Shown: one piece after another, positions 55,063-63,775 of the stretch
How positions within the stretch are numbered: the stretch's first letter is position 1
Layout of the letters: each line of letters starts with the position of its first letter
Source of the DNA: Rhizobiales bacterium 65-79
GTDB taxonomy: Bacteria; Pseudomonadota; Alphaproteobacteria; Rhizobiales; Rhizobiaceae
Assembly (NCBI GenBank): GCA_001896885.1
Contig: MKRJ01000006.1
Coordinates: 62,001 to 126,000, forward strand
Length of the DNA: 64,000 nucleotides
Direction: 5' to 3'
Position numbers and translations under genes: made by a program
The notes under the pieces: generated by a model
Told to the model about the DNA's origin: nothing
Databases searched by the model: none
The model's input: only the letters and a program-made list of their open reading frames with translations

Positions 55063-55091
55063 TTGCCAGTGGACCGCTATGCATGTATACG
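55063..55091 (+). promoter_or_regulatory. Predicted promoter of importer operon overlapping GntR operator 2
   Basis: TTGCCA (55063-55068), 17-base spacer, TATACG (55086-55091). The -10 hexamer overlaps the second GTATAC dyad (55085-55090), in the flank order TGTATACGA, inverse to site 1. Binding there would block transcription. Confidence 0.5.
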
Positions 55092-55105
55092 ATTTACATA
55101 GCAGG

Positions 55106-55115
55106 CCGTGTACGG
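55106..55115. promoter_or_regulatory. GntR operator candidate 3 (CCGTGTACGG)
   Basis: CCGT-GT-ACGG, another GT-N2-AC dyad, centred 23 bases from site 2 and downstream of the importer promoter. Weaker match to sites 1 and 2. Confidence 0.4.
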
Positions 55116-55211
55116 TTTGGCCTAGAATAAGAAGCCTGCCCGCAGACCCGACTCGTGCCGTGACGTTGTCGCGGAGCATCACAGCCAAGGCAAGCCAGAG
55201 GGATTCAATCC

Positions 55212-56774
55212 ATGTTCAAAGCAAGAATCGTCGCTTCAGCGCTGTTCGCAGCCTGCTTGACGGCAATATCAGCGTCCGCGGAAACGCTTCGCTGGGGCTC
55301 CAACCGCGATATCGTCTCGCTGGACCCTTATTCGTATGGCGACAGTTTCACCATCAATGTCCTCAACAATGTCTACGAGGGGCTGGTTCGCTACAATCGC
55401 GATCTCAAGATCGAGCCTGCCCTTGCGACCTCATGGCAGGTGATGTCCGACACGGTCTGGCGTTTCAAGCTACGCGAAGGGGTCAAGTTCCATAATGGGG
55501 ATCCGTTCACCGCCGACGACGTCATCGCCTCGCTCACGCGCGTCAGCGATCCGGCCTCGCCCCTCAAGGGCAATCTCCCAGCCTACAAGAGCGCGAAGAA
55601 GATCGACGATCATACCGTGGATATCGAGCTCAACGGGGCCTATCCGCTGCTTCTCAACGATCTCACCAACATCCATATCTTTTCCAAGAAATGGCTGGTC
55701 GAAAACCATGCCGAAAAGCCGACGGACGTAGGCGCCGGCGTTGAAGGCTATGCGACCACCCACGCCAACGGGACCGGGCCGTTCATGCTCGAGTCGCGTC
55801 AGCCCGATGCCAAGACCGTCTTCGTCCGGAATCCGAACTGGTGGGACAAGCCCCAGCACGACCTCGACCGGATCGAGTTCATACCCATCGCCTCCGCGGC
55901 GACCCGCGTGGCCGCGCTGCTGTCGGGCGAAGTCGACTTCATCGACGACACGCCGGTGCAGGATCTGCCCCGCCTCGAAGCCGCTCCGAACGTGAAGCTC
56001 CTCCAGCGCGCCGATATCCGCACCATCATGCTGGGCCTGAACCGGCGCGACACATTGGTCGGGGGTGCGAAAAACCCGTTCAACGATCTGCGGGTCCGGC
56101 AGGCGCTCCAGGATTCGATCAATCTGACCCTGCTGCGCGATCGCGTCATGCGCGGCAAGTCGCGCATTGCCGGAACGATGGTGGCGCCGGAGATACCTGG
56201 CTACAGCGCAGAACTCGACAAACCCGCGCCCTACGATCCGGAAGAGGCGAAGAAGCTGCTGGCCGAGGCGGGCTATCCCAACGGATTCGAGTTCTCCTTC
56301 GTTTGCGCCAATGACCGCTACGTCAACGAGGAACAGCTCTGTCAGGCCATCGCATCGATGTGGGCGCGCATCGGGCTGAAGCCGAAGCTCGACGTGGGAC
56401 CGCGTTCGGTGCAGACCCCGAAATTCACCAACGGCAAGGCGGACGTCTACACGTTGGGCTGGGCGACCGAACCGATGCTGGACTCCTATAGCCTCCTCCT
56501 CCAGGTGCTGCACACCAAGACCGGAAACGCGGGTGTGTTCAATTGGGGTGGATGGTCGTATCCCGAACTGGACAAGATGATCGACCAGGCCGGCGTCATG
56601 CTGGATCGGGAAAAGCGGCTGGACCTGCAGATCAAGGCGCTCAAGCTTGCCAAGGACCAAGTGCTCATGATCCCGCTCCATCAGCAGCCGATGGTCTGGG
56701 CCACGACCGCGGACGTCAAGGAGATGCCGCAGTTTCCCGACAACAAGCCGCGCCTCTGGTACGTCCGGAAATAG
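55212..56774 (+). CDS. Periplasmic peptide/amide-type substrate-binding protein
   Basis: A 520-residue family 5 receptor. Signal peptide VASALFAACLTAISASA, then LRWGSNRDIVSLDPYSYGDS, VYEGLVRYNRDLKIEPALAT and HNGDPFTADDVIASLTRV. First gene of an operon with two permeases, two amidohydrolases and two ATPases. The amidohydrolases make a deaminable or ring-opening ligand more likely than a peptide. Confidence 0.93.
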   Translation: MFKARIVASALFAACLTAISASAETLRWGSNRDIVSLDPYSYGDSFTINVLNNVYEGLVRYNRDLKIEPALATSWQVMSDTVWRFKLREGVKFHNGDPFTADDVIASLTRVSDPASPLKGNLPAYKSAKKIDDHTVDIELNGAYPLLLNDLTNIHIFSKKWLVENHAEKPTDVGAGVEGYATTHANGTGPFMLESRQPDAKTVFVRNPNWWDKPQHDLDRIEFIPIASAATRVAALLSGEVDFIDDTPVQDLPRLEAAPNVKLLQRADIRTIMLGLNRRDTLVGGAKNPFNDLRVRQALQDSINLTLLRDRVMRGKSRIAGTMVAPEIPGYSAELDKPAPYDPEEAKKLLAEAGYPNGFEFSFVCANDRYVNEEQLCQAIASMWARIGLKPKLDVGPRSVQTPKFTNGKADVYTLGWATEPMLDSYSLLLQVLHTKTGNAGVFNWGGWSYPELDKMIDQAGVMLDREKRLDLQIKALKLAKDQVLMIPLHQQPMVWATTADVKEMPQFPDNKPRLWYVRK

Positions 56775-56798
56775 ACGCCGAGCAGCTTGACGACAGGT

Positions 56799-56817
56799 GC
56801 CCCGGCGTTGCCGGGGC
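56799..56817 (+). promoter_or_regulatory. Intercistronic hairpin after the binding-protein gene
   Basis: Perfect 8-base-pair stem GCCCCGGC-GTT-GCCGGGGC, 24 bases after the receptor stop and before the permease ribosome-binding site. No U-tract. Third case in this window of a strong hairpin between receptor and permease genes. Confidence 0.6.
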
Positions 56818-56843
56818 CCCCAGTCTCTTCCCGGGAGGACGAC

Positions 56844-57815
56844 ATGCTGGTCTTTCTTGTAAAGCGCATCTTCAATGCAGCCGTCGTCATGCTGGCCGTC
56901 GCCGCAATGGCCTTCCTCATCTTCCGCTTTGTCGGCGACCCGGTGGAGATGATGGTGAACGAGCAGACGACGCAGGCCCAGCGCGACCAGTTGCGCGAGC
57001 ATCTTGGCCTCAACGACAGTGTCTTCGTCCAGTTCGAGCGCTTCGTGGTCAACGCCGCCCACGGCGATTTCGGCATCTCCTACCGCAACCAGCGGCCCGT
57101 GTCCGAACTCATAGCGGAACGGTTCCCGGCTACGCTCGAACTCGTCCTGGTGGCGACGATCCTGTCGCTGCTCATCGGCATCCCGCTCGGCGTCGTCACG
57201 GCCATCCATCGGGGAACCTGGTATTCCGAGACGCTGCAGTTCGGCTCCATTCTCGGCGTGTCGCTGCCCAGCTTCGTGGTCGGGATCATGCTGATCCTGA
57301 CCTTCTCGGTCACGCTTGGATGGGCCCCAGCCTTCGGCCGCGGGGACGTCGTCCATATCGGCTGGTGGTCAACCGGCTTTCTCACCCGCTCCGGGCGTGC
57401 TTCGCTTATATTGCCGTCACTATCGCTGGCGCTGTTCCAGATCACGCTCGTCATGCGCCTGGTGCGGGCGGAAATGCTGGAAACCATGCGCATGGATTTC
57501 ATCAAGTTCGCCCGGGCCCGGGGCGTGCCGGCGCGCAGGGTGCAATTCCGCCATGCGCTGCGTAACTGTCTGATGCCCGTCATCACGATGACCGGCATGC
57601 AATTCGGCAATCTCATCGCCTTCGCGCTGATCACCGAGACGGTATTCCAGTGGCCGGGCATGGGCCTGCTCTTCATGCAGGCCATCACGTTCGTCGATAT
57701 TCCCGTAATGGCGGCCTATCTCTGCATCGTCTCCTTTATCTTCGTCGCCATCAATACGCTCGTCGATATCACGTACGCGGTCATCGATCCGCGACTCCGG
57801 CACCAGGGACATTGA
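56844..57815 (+). CDS. Peptide-type ABC importer permease (DppB-like)
   Basis: A 323-residue permease: FLIFRFVGDPVEMMVNEQTT after helix 1, HGDFGISYRNQRPVSELIAE, coupling loop FIKFARARGVPARRVQFRHA, and ITETVFQWPGMGLLFMQAIT. GGGAGGACG precedes ATG 56844. Partner of the DppC-like permease 11 bases downstream. Confidence 0.93.
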   Translation: MLVFLVKRIFNAAVVMLAVAAMAFLIFRFVGDPVEMMVNEQTTQAQRDQLREHLGLNDSVFVQFERFVVNAAHGDFGISYRNQRPVSELIAERFPATLELVLVATILSLLIGIPLGVVTAIHRGTWYSETLQFGSILGVSLPSFVVGIMLILTFSVTLGWAPAFGRGDVVHIGWWSTGFLTRSGRASLILPSLSLALFQITLVMRLVRAEMLETMRMDFIKFARARGVPARRVQFRHALRNCLMPVITMTGMQFGNLIAFALITETVFQWPGMGLLFMQAITFVDIPVMAAYLCIVSFIFVAINTLVDITYAVIDPRLRHQGH

Positions 57816-57826
57816 GGGAGGCTGCG

Positions 57827-58768
57827 ATGGCACCTGTTGAGACCGCCAAGGCGCCCACCGCGAAGCGCGCCCGCTGGCGTGACAGCGACCTTTGGTGGTC
57901 GTTGAAGAGAAGTCCGCTGGCCATGGCGGCGGGCGCGCTGCTCGTCGTTCTGGTGATTGCCGCGTTCCTGGCGCCGCTCCTGGCCATCCAGGATCCGTAC
58001 AATCTCGCGGCGCTGGAATTGTGGAACGCCGAACTGCCGCCAGTCTGGCAGCATAACGGGCAATGGCCCTACCTGCTCGGCACGGACGTACAGGGCCGGG
58101 ATATCATGTCGGCCATCCTCTATGGGTCGCGCGTTTCGATCATCATCGGGATCGCGTCCGTCGTTGTCTCGCTTGTGGTCGGCCTTATGGCCGGCCTGGC
58201 CGCCGGCTATATCGGCGGATGGGTCGACAATCTGCTGATGCGCGTCGGCGATGTCCTGCTTTCGATCCCGACCATCCTGATGGCGATCCTGGTCAGCGCC
58301 GTATTTCGCGAGATACTGCCCACCGACCTGCGCGATGGATTCGCGCCGGTCATCCTGATCATCGCCATCTCGCTGTCGGCCTGGGTGCAGTATGCGAGGA
58401 CGGTGCGTGCGCTGGCGATGGTGGAGCGCGGCAAGGAGTATGTGCAGGCGGCGCGACTCCTCAAGGTGCGTCCGGGCCGGATCATGCGTTCCCATATCCT
58501 GCCGAATACGCTGACGCCGATCCTGGTCGCCGCGACGCTCAATTTCGGTCTCGCTATTCTGATCGAGGCGACGCTGAGCTTCCTCGGCGTGGGCATGCCG
58601 CCCACCGAGCCGTCGCTCGGCACGCTGATCCGCATAGGCAACGAGTACCTCTTTTCCGGGCAGTGGTGGATCGTGGTGTTCCCGGCGATCCAGCTCAGCC
58701 TGCTGGTGCTGTCGGTCAACGTCCTGGGCGACTGGCTGCGCGACGCACTCAACCCCAAACTCCGCTGA
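57827..58768 (+). CDS. Peptide-type ABC importer permease (DppC-like)
   Basis: A 313-residue permease: N-terminal helix about 32-52, then LLGTDVQGRDIMSAILYGSR, the core, coupling loop YVQAARLLKVRPGRIMRSHI, and EATLSFLGVGMPPTEPSLGT. GAGGGAGGC precedes ATG 57827. Confidence 0.93.
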   Translation: MAPVETAKAPTAKRARWRDSDLWWSLKRSPLAMAAGALLVVLVIAAFLAPLLAIQDPYNLAALELWNAELPPVWQHNGQWPYLLGTDVQGRDIMSAILYGSRVSIIIGIASVVVSLVVGLMAGLAAGYIGGWVDNLLMRVGDVLLSIPTILMAILVSAVFREILPTDLRDGFAPVILIIAISLSAWVQYARTVRALAMVERGKEYVQAARLLKVRPGRIMRSHILPNTLTPILVAATLNFGLAILIEATLSFLGVGMPPTEPSLGTLIRIGNEYLFSGQWWIVVFPAIQLSLLVLSVNVLGDWLRDALNPKLR

Positions 58769-58779
58769 GGCAAGAACCG

Positions 58780-59973
58780 ATGACTTCCAGCCTGCTTATC
58801 CGGAACATACGCCCCATGGGTGGAACCAGCGCGGATATCCTGGTCGAGGATGGCCGCATCGCCCGCATCGAACCGGGGATTGCCGCTCCGGCTGATCGGG
58901 TGGAAGAGGGCGGGGGTCGCATCGCGATACCGGGTCTCGTCGAGGCGCATACCCATCTCGACAAGTCGCTGATGGGCATGGCCTGGTACCGCAACGAGGT
59001 CGGCCCACGCCTGCTGGATAAGATCGAGAACGAGCGCGACGCCAAGACCCGCCTCGGCATCGAGCCGGCGCGCCAGTCGCGTCGCCAGGCGCTTGCCTCC
59101 GTGGCGCAAGGCACCACGCATATCCGCAGCCATGTCGATATCGATACAGTGCACGGCCTCTCCGGCCTCGAGGGCATCATGCGCACCCGCGAGGAACTGA
59201 GCAATTGCGTCGACATAGAGATCGTCGCGTTTCCTCAAAGCGGTATGATGATCCGTCCGGGAACGGTCGAACTTATGCAGAAGGCGCTGGAACTGGGCGT
59301 AGAAATCGTCGGCGGGCTCGATCCGGCCGGCATCGACCGCGATCCCAAAGGCCACCTGGACGCGGTTTTCGGTCTTGCCCAGAAATATGCGCGACCCGTC
59401 GACATTCATCTGCACGAGCCGGCCGAACTCGGCGCCTTTTCGCTGGAAATGATCATGGAGCGCACCCGTGCGCTCGGCATGCAGGGCAAGGTGGCCGTGA
59501 GCCACGCCTTTTGCCTCGGCATGACCGATGTCGATTATGCGAGCCGGCTGATCGACGAACTCGCCGAACTTTCGATCCATATCCTTACCACGGGGCCGGC
59601 CGCGCGGCCGTCGCCGCCCGTCGCCAGATTGCGTTCCGCCGGCGTGGTCGTGGCCGGGGGCAATGACGGCATTCGCGATACATGGAGCCCCTATGGCAAT
59701 GGCGACATGCTCGAACGCGCCATGTTCATCGGCCTGCGGAACAATTTCCGTCGCGATGACGAACTCGAAGCGGCGCTGGACGTCTGTACCCATGGCGGCG
59801 CGAAGGTGATGGAACTGGAGGGCTATGGCCTCGCCCCCGGCTGCGGGGCCGATTTCGTGCTGGTGGAGGGGGAGACGCCGGCCGAGGCGGTCGTGACGCA
59901 CCGCCCGCGTTCGCTCGTCGTCAAGCGCGGCAGGGTCGTTGCGCGCGGCGGCGTCATGGAGGCTGGCTCATAA
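58780..59973 (+). CDS. Cytosine-deaminase-like amidohydrolase
   Basis: A 397-residue metal-dependent hydrolase of the CodA-like group. Metal motif PGLVEAHTHLDKSLMG (HTHLDK), then HIRSHVDIDTVHGL, HLHEPAELG, VSHAFCLG, and GNDGIRDTWSPYGNGDMLER, which parallels the CodA block around its catalytic Asp. No signal peptide. Encoded between the permeases and a second amidohydrolase, so it acts on the imported compound, probably a cytosine-like or other cyclic amidine. GAGG lies 8 bases before the ATG. Confidence 0.9.
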   Translation: MTSSLLIRNIRPMGGTSADILVEDGRIARIEPGIAAPADRVEEGGGRIAIPGLVEAHTHLDKSLMGMAWYRNEVGPRLLDKIENERDAKTRLGIEPARQSRRQALASVAQGTTHIRSHVDIDTVHGLSGLEGIMRTREELSNCVDIEIVAFPQSGMMIRPGTVELMQKALELGVEIVGGLDPAGIDRDPKGHLDAVFGLAQKYARPVDIHLHEPAELGAFSLEMIMERTRALGMQGKVAVSHAFCLGMTDVDYASRLIDELAELSIHILTTGPAARPSPPVARLRSAGVVVAGGNDGIRDTWSPYGNGDMLERAMFIGLRNNFRRDDELEAALDVCTHGGAKVMELEGYGLAPGCGADFVLVEGETPAEAVVTHRPRSLVVKRGRVVARGGVMEAGS

Positions 59974-61469
59974 TGAAGAGCCCGCTGCACGGCCTGACGC
60001 TGGGTGCGCGGCCCGAGGGGTCGACCTGGCTTGGCGCGCGCTGGGTGGTGGGCAACCAGGACGGTCGCCATGTCCTGTTCAAGGACGGAGGCGTGGTGAT
60101 CGAGGGGAGCGAGATCCGTTTCGTCGGTCTCGACTATGCCGGTCCGGTCGCGCGCCGCATAGAACTCGGCCAGGCGCTGATCGGTCCCGGCTTCATCGAT
60201 CTCGATGCGCTCTCCGACCTCGACACGACTATCCTCGGCTATGACAACCAGCCGGCATGGCGCAAGGGCCGCGTCTGGCCGATGAGCTATGTCGAGCGCG
60301 GTCCATACGAGATGTACACCATGGCGGAGCTGGCGTTTCAAAAGCGCTACGCCTTCGCCCAGCTCCTGCTCAACGGCATAACGACGGCCGCTCCCATCGC
60401 CTCCCTGTTTTATCGCGAATGGGCGGAAACGCCGGAGGAGTTCGACGCCGCGGCGGAAGCGGCGGCGGAACTCGGGTTGCGGGTCTATCTCGGCCCCGCT
60501 TACCGGTCAGGAGGTATGGTGGTGGACGCCGACGGCGCCTTGCGGCCGATTTTCGACGACGCGCGGGGAATGCAGGGCCTACGCGCCGCGCTGGCGTTCT
60601 GCGATCGGCACGAGGGCGGCCGAGGCGACCTGATACGGACGATGCTGGCCCCCGACAGGGTCGAAACCTGCACCGCCGAACTGCTGCGCGAGACAGGGCG
60701 CGCCTCGGCGGAGCGCGGACTGCCGGTCCGGCTGCATTGCGCGCAGGGTCAGATGGAACTCGATACGATGCGTCGGATGCACGGCAGGACGGCGCCGCAA
60801 TGGCTGAAAGAGCTCGAGATGCTCTCGCCGCGCCTGCTCGCCCCTCATGCAACCTACGCGACGGCGGACGATCTCCAACTCTATCGCGACCATGGTGTCA
60901 GCATCGTCCATTGCCCGCTGGTCGCTGCCCGGCAGGGAGGGATGCTGAAATCGTTCCGCATGTGTCGCGACATGGGCATCAACATCGCCATGGGCACGGA
61001 CACCGCTCCGCCGGACATGCTGATGAACATGGCGCTCGGCGTCTCGATGTGCCGCATGGCCGAAGGGCGAGCCGACGCCTGCCGTTCCGGCGAATTCTAC
61101 GACGCAGCAACCCTGGGGGGCGCACACGCGCTTGGCCGCGACGACATTGGCCGGCTGGCGCCCGGCTGCCGGGCGGACATCGCCATATTCGACCTGGCTT
61201 GTCCGCACACCGGGCCGGCCATCGATCCGATCCAGACATTGATGATTGCCGGCCACAGTACGCTCGTACGAGCCGTTTTCGTCGACGGCCGACTGTCGAT
61301 GCGCGACGGGCGCGTCGCCGGTCTGGACCTCGATGCCGCACAGGAGAAGGCGCAGCGGCAGTTCGACGGACTGGTCGCGAAATATCCGGACCGGACCTTC
61401 GGGCATCCGCCGGTGCAGGAGATTTTCTCTTCGACTTATCCGATCCGGCAGGGAGGATGTTCATGCTGA
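59973..61469 (+). CDS. TRZ/ATZ-type amidohydrolase with altered metal motif
   Basis: A 498-residue amidohydrolase. The strand-1 motif, normally GFIDxHxH, reads GPGFIDLDALSDLDTTILG: the HxH histidines are replaced by Asp/Ala-type residues. Other expected positions remain: LHCAQGQMELDT, LLAPHATYATADDLQLY, VHCPLVAARQGGM, NIAMGTDTAPPDM with the catalytic-type Asp, and LAPGCRADIAIFDL. Starts inside the previous stop (TAATG), so it is translationally coupled to the cytosine-deaminase-like gene. It may use a different metal site or be a relative with divergent chemistry. Confidence 0.85.
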   Translation: MKSPLHGLTLGARPEGSTWLGARWVVGNQDGRHVLFKDGGVVIEGSEIRFVGLDYAGPVARRIELGQALIGPGFIDLDALSDLDTTILGYDNQPAWRKGRVWPMSYVERGPYEMYTMAELAFQKRYAFAQLLLNGITTAAPIASLFYREWAETPEEFDAAAEAAAELGLRVYLGPAYRSGGMVVDADGALRPIFDDARGMQGLRAALAFCDRHEGGRGDLIRTMLAPDRVETCTAELLRETGRASAERGLPVRLHCAQGQMELDTMRRMHGRTAPQWLKELEMLSPRLLAPHATYATADDLQLYRDHGVSIVHCPLVAARQGGMLKSFRMCRDMGINIAMGTDTAPPDMLMNMALGVSMCRMAEGRADACRSGEFYDAATLGGAHALGRDDIGRLAPGCRADIAIFDLACPHTGPAIDPIQTLMIAGHSTLVRAVFVDGRLSMRDGRVAGLDLDAAQEKAQRQFDGLVAKYPDRTFGHPPVQEIFSSTYPIRQGGCSC

Positions 61470-62488
61470 TGCAGGCACATGCGACGACGACCGGACATAG
61501 CGGCGCGGCCATTGCACATCCGGTGCTCGAGGTGCGGAACCTGCGCGTCGTCTTCCCGACGCGTCACGGGGTACTGAACGCCGTGTCCGATGTCTCGCTG
61601 ACCATCAACAAGGGTGAGATCCTCGGCCTTGTCGGCGAGTCCGGCGCGGGCAAGTCGATGACCGGCATGGCGACGCTTGGCCTTTTGGAACCGCCGGGCC
61701 GCATCGCCGAAGGCGAGATCCTTCTGGATGGCAGGCGAATCGACAATCTGCCGGAACGCGAGATGGCGAAAATCCGCGGCCGGCGCATCGGCGCGATCTT
61801 CCAGGATCCGCTGACCAGCCTGCACCCTCTGTTCACCGTCGGTGCGCAACTCGTCGAAACCATCCGGCTGCATCTGCATCTGTCGCGCTCACAGGCGCGG
61901 CGGCGCGCCATCGACCTCTTGAAGGAAGTCGGCATTCCCGCCGCGTCCGACCGGATCGACGATTACCCCCATCAGTTCTCCGGGGGCATGCGTCAGCGCG
62001 TGGTGATCGCCCTGGCGCTTGCAGCCGAGCCGGAATTGATCATCGCCGATGAGCCAACGACGGCGCTCGACGTTTCGATCCAGGCCCAGATCACCGCTCT
62101 CTTGCGGCGGATCTGCCGGGAACGTGCCGCCGCCGTCATGCTGGTCACCCACGACATGGGGGTCATCGCTGAAACCGCGGACCGTGTCGCGGTGCTATAT
62201 GCCGGCCGCATTGTGGAGGTAGGCCATGTGGACGCGGTGATCCACGCGCCGAAGCATCCCTATGCCAAGGGTTTGATGGATTCGATCCCGCCGCTCGAAG
62301 GCCGCGTGGCCCGGCTCGCGCAGATCGATGGTTCCATGCCGCGACCGGATTCCATTCCGGAAGGCTGCGCATTCCATTCTCGTTGCACTCTAGCCGGCCC
62401 GCACTGCCGCATCGCCGTGCCGGGTCTGGTGGAGACGGAGGGTTCGCGCACGGCGTGCTGGCTATATTCGGGAGGTGTCGAAGCATGA
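61463..62488 (+). CDS. Peptide-type ABC importer ATPase (DppD-like)
   Basis: A 341-residue ATPase. Walker [11 protein letters not shown]-loop [16 protein letters not shown], signature [16 protein letters not shown], Walker [13 protein letters not shown], and the C-terminal cysteine-containing oligopeptide-type extension ([16 protein letters not shown]). ATG 61463 follows GGGAGG at 6 bases and overlaps the amidohydrolase stop by 7. Confidence 0.94.
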   Translation: MLMQAHATTTGHSGAAIAHPVLEVRNLRVVFPTRHGVLNAVSDVSLTINKGEILGLVGESGAGKSMTGMATLGLLEPPGRIAEGEILLDGRRIDNLPEREMAKIRGRRIGAIFQDPLTSLHPLFTVGAQLVETIRLHLHLSRSQARRRAIDLLKEVGIPAASDRIDDYPHQFSGGMRQRVVIALALAAEPELIIADEPTTALDVSIQAQITALLRRICRERAAAVMLVTHDMGVIAETADRVAVLYAGRIVEVGHVDAVIHAPKHPYAKGLMDSIPPLEGRVARLAQIDGSMPRPDSIPEGCAFHSRCTLAGPHCRIAVPGLVETEGSRTACWLYSGGVEA

Positions 62489-63516
62489 GCGCGAAAAGCG
62501 TTGGGGTGACGGGAACCAGAAAGGGAACGACGGAAGCGGGCGCCGCACTGGCGGTCAGGGCCCTGGTCAAGACCTTCGATATTTCCGCTCCGTTCCTGAA
62601 CCGCCTGATCGAACGCAAGCCGCGGCGCTATCTGCGCGCCGTGGACGAGATTTCCTTCGATGTACCCAAGGGAGGCTGCCTCAGCCTGGTCGGCGAATCG
62701 GGTTGCGGCAAGTCGACGGTGGCGCGGCTGGTCGTCGGCCTCTACAGCCCGACATCGGGCGAGATCGCCTTCAGCAATTCGGGGGGCGAGCAGGGTCTGA
62801 CGACGATGGTGTTCCAGGACCCCTATTCCAGCCTCAATCCGCGGTGGCGCGTATTTGACATCGTTGCCGAGCCGATCCGCGAACTGAAGCTGCGCTCGAC
62901 GGAGAACGAAGTGAGGGCGCGCGTCGAAGAACTGCTGCAAACGGTTGGCCTGTCGCCCCGCGATGGCCGCAAATATCCGCACGAATTCTCCGGCGGACAG
63001 CGGCAGCGTATCTCGATCGCGCGCGCGCTGGCCACCGAGCCGGCCTTCCTGGTTTGCGATGAGCCGACCTCGGCCCTCGATGTGTCGGTGCAGGCGCAAA
63101 TCCTCAATCTGATGCGTGATCTCCAGGATCGGCTCGGCCTGACCTATTTGTTCATCAGCCACGACATGAGCGTCGTCCGGCACATGTCGGACCGGATCGC
63201 GGTGATGTATCTGGGGCGGATTGTCGAGGAAGCGCCATCCGAGACGCTGTTCGAGGAACCGCTGCACCCGTATACGCGGCTCTTGCTCGACACCATTCCT
63301 GCCCTCGACGCGCCAAACAGGGATCGCGAGATCACCGCGGGGGAGGTCCCCAGCCCGATCGATCCGCCCTCGGGCTGCGCATTCCATCCCCGTTGCCCGC
63401 TGGCCAATCAGCGCTGCAAGAGCGAACGACCGGCCGTCTTGCTTCGCGACGGTGACCACCAGATTGCGTGCCACGCGGTGGAAGAAGGCCGTTATGCTCC
63501 CGCCGGCATGACCTGA
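62485..63516 (+). CDS. Peptide-type ABC importer ATPase (DppF-like)
   Basis: A 343-residue ATPase. Walker A GESGCGKST, Q-loop VFQDPYSSLNPRWRVFD, signature EFSGGQRQRISIARAL, Walker B LVCDEPTSALDV, H-loop FISHDMSVVRHMSDR, and C-terminal SGCAFHPRCPLANQRC. ATGA overlap with the DppD-like gene. Last gene of the operon. Confidence 0.94.
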   Translation: MSAKSVGVTGTRKGTTEAGAALAVRALVKTFDISAPFLNRLIERKPRRYLRAVDEISFDVPKGGCLSLVGESGCGKSTVARLVVGLYSPTSGEIAFSNSGGEQGLTTMVFQDPYSSLNPRWRVFDIVAEPIRELKLRSTENEVRARVEELLQTVGLSPRDGRKYPHEFSGGQRQRISIARALATEPAFLVCDEPTSALDVSVQAQILNLMRDLQDRLGLTYLFISHDMSVVRHMSDRIAVMYLGRIVEEAPSETLFEEPLHPYTRLLLDTIPALDAPNRDREITAGEVPSPIDPPSGCAFHPRCPLANQRCKSERPAVLLRDGDHQIACHAVEEGRYAPAGMT

Positions 63517-63541
63517 AGGGGGGCGCTCCAGCGACGGTCTC

Positions 63542-63775
63542 TCACTTGGTCCGCAGCACTACCTGGTCGTCGGCCAGCGCCTCGAATCCTTTCGAAGTCA
63601 ACACCGACGGCATGCTTGCCGCCACGCATCCCACGCCATCCTTGTAGAGGCAGGGCACGACGTGGAAACACATGCCTTCCTCCAGCACCGCCTCATGGCC
63701 GGTGCGAATGGCCATGACGTTGTCCTCGCCCCAGCCGGGAGGAAAGGCCGCGCCGATGCTGTAGGCAGGCCGTGC
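63542..63775 (-). pseudogene. C-terminal fragment of an M24-family peptidase
   Basis: 77 residues of an M24 (Xaa-Pro peptidase/creatinase-like) C-terminus read in one open frame to the stop: ARPAYSIGAAFPPGWGED, then LEEGMCFHVVPCLYKDGVG and SKGFEALADDQVVLRTK. The gene stops being recognisable at 63775, exactly where a GntR gene on the other strand begins; no start codon or N-terminal two-thirds exists. Confidence 0.8.
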
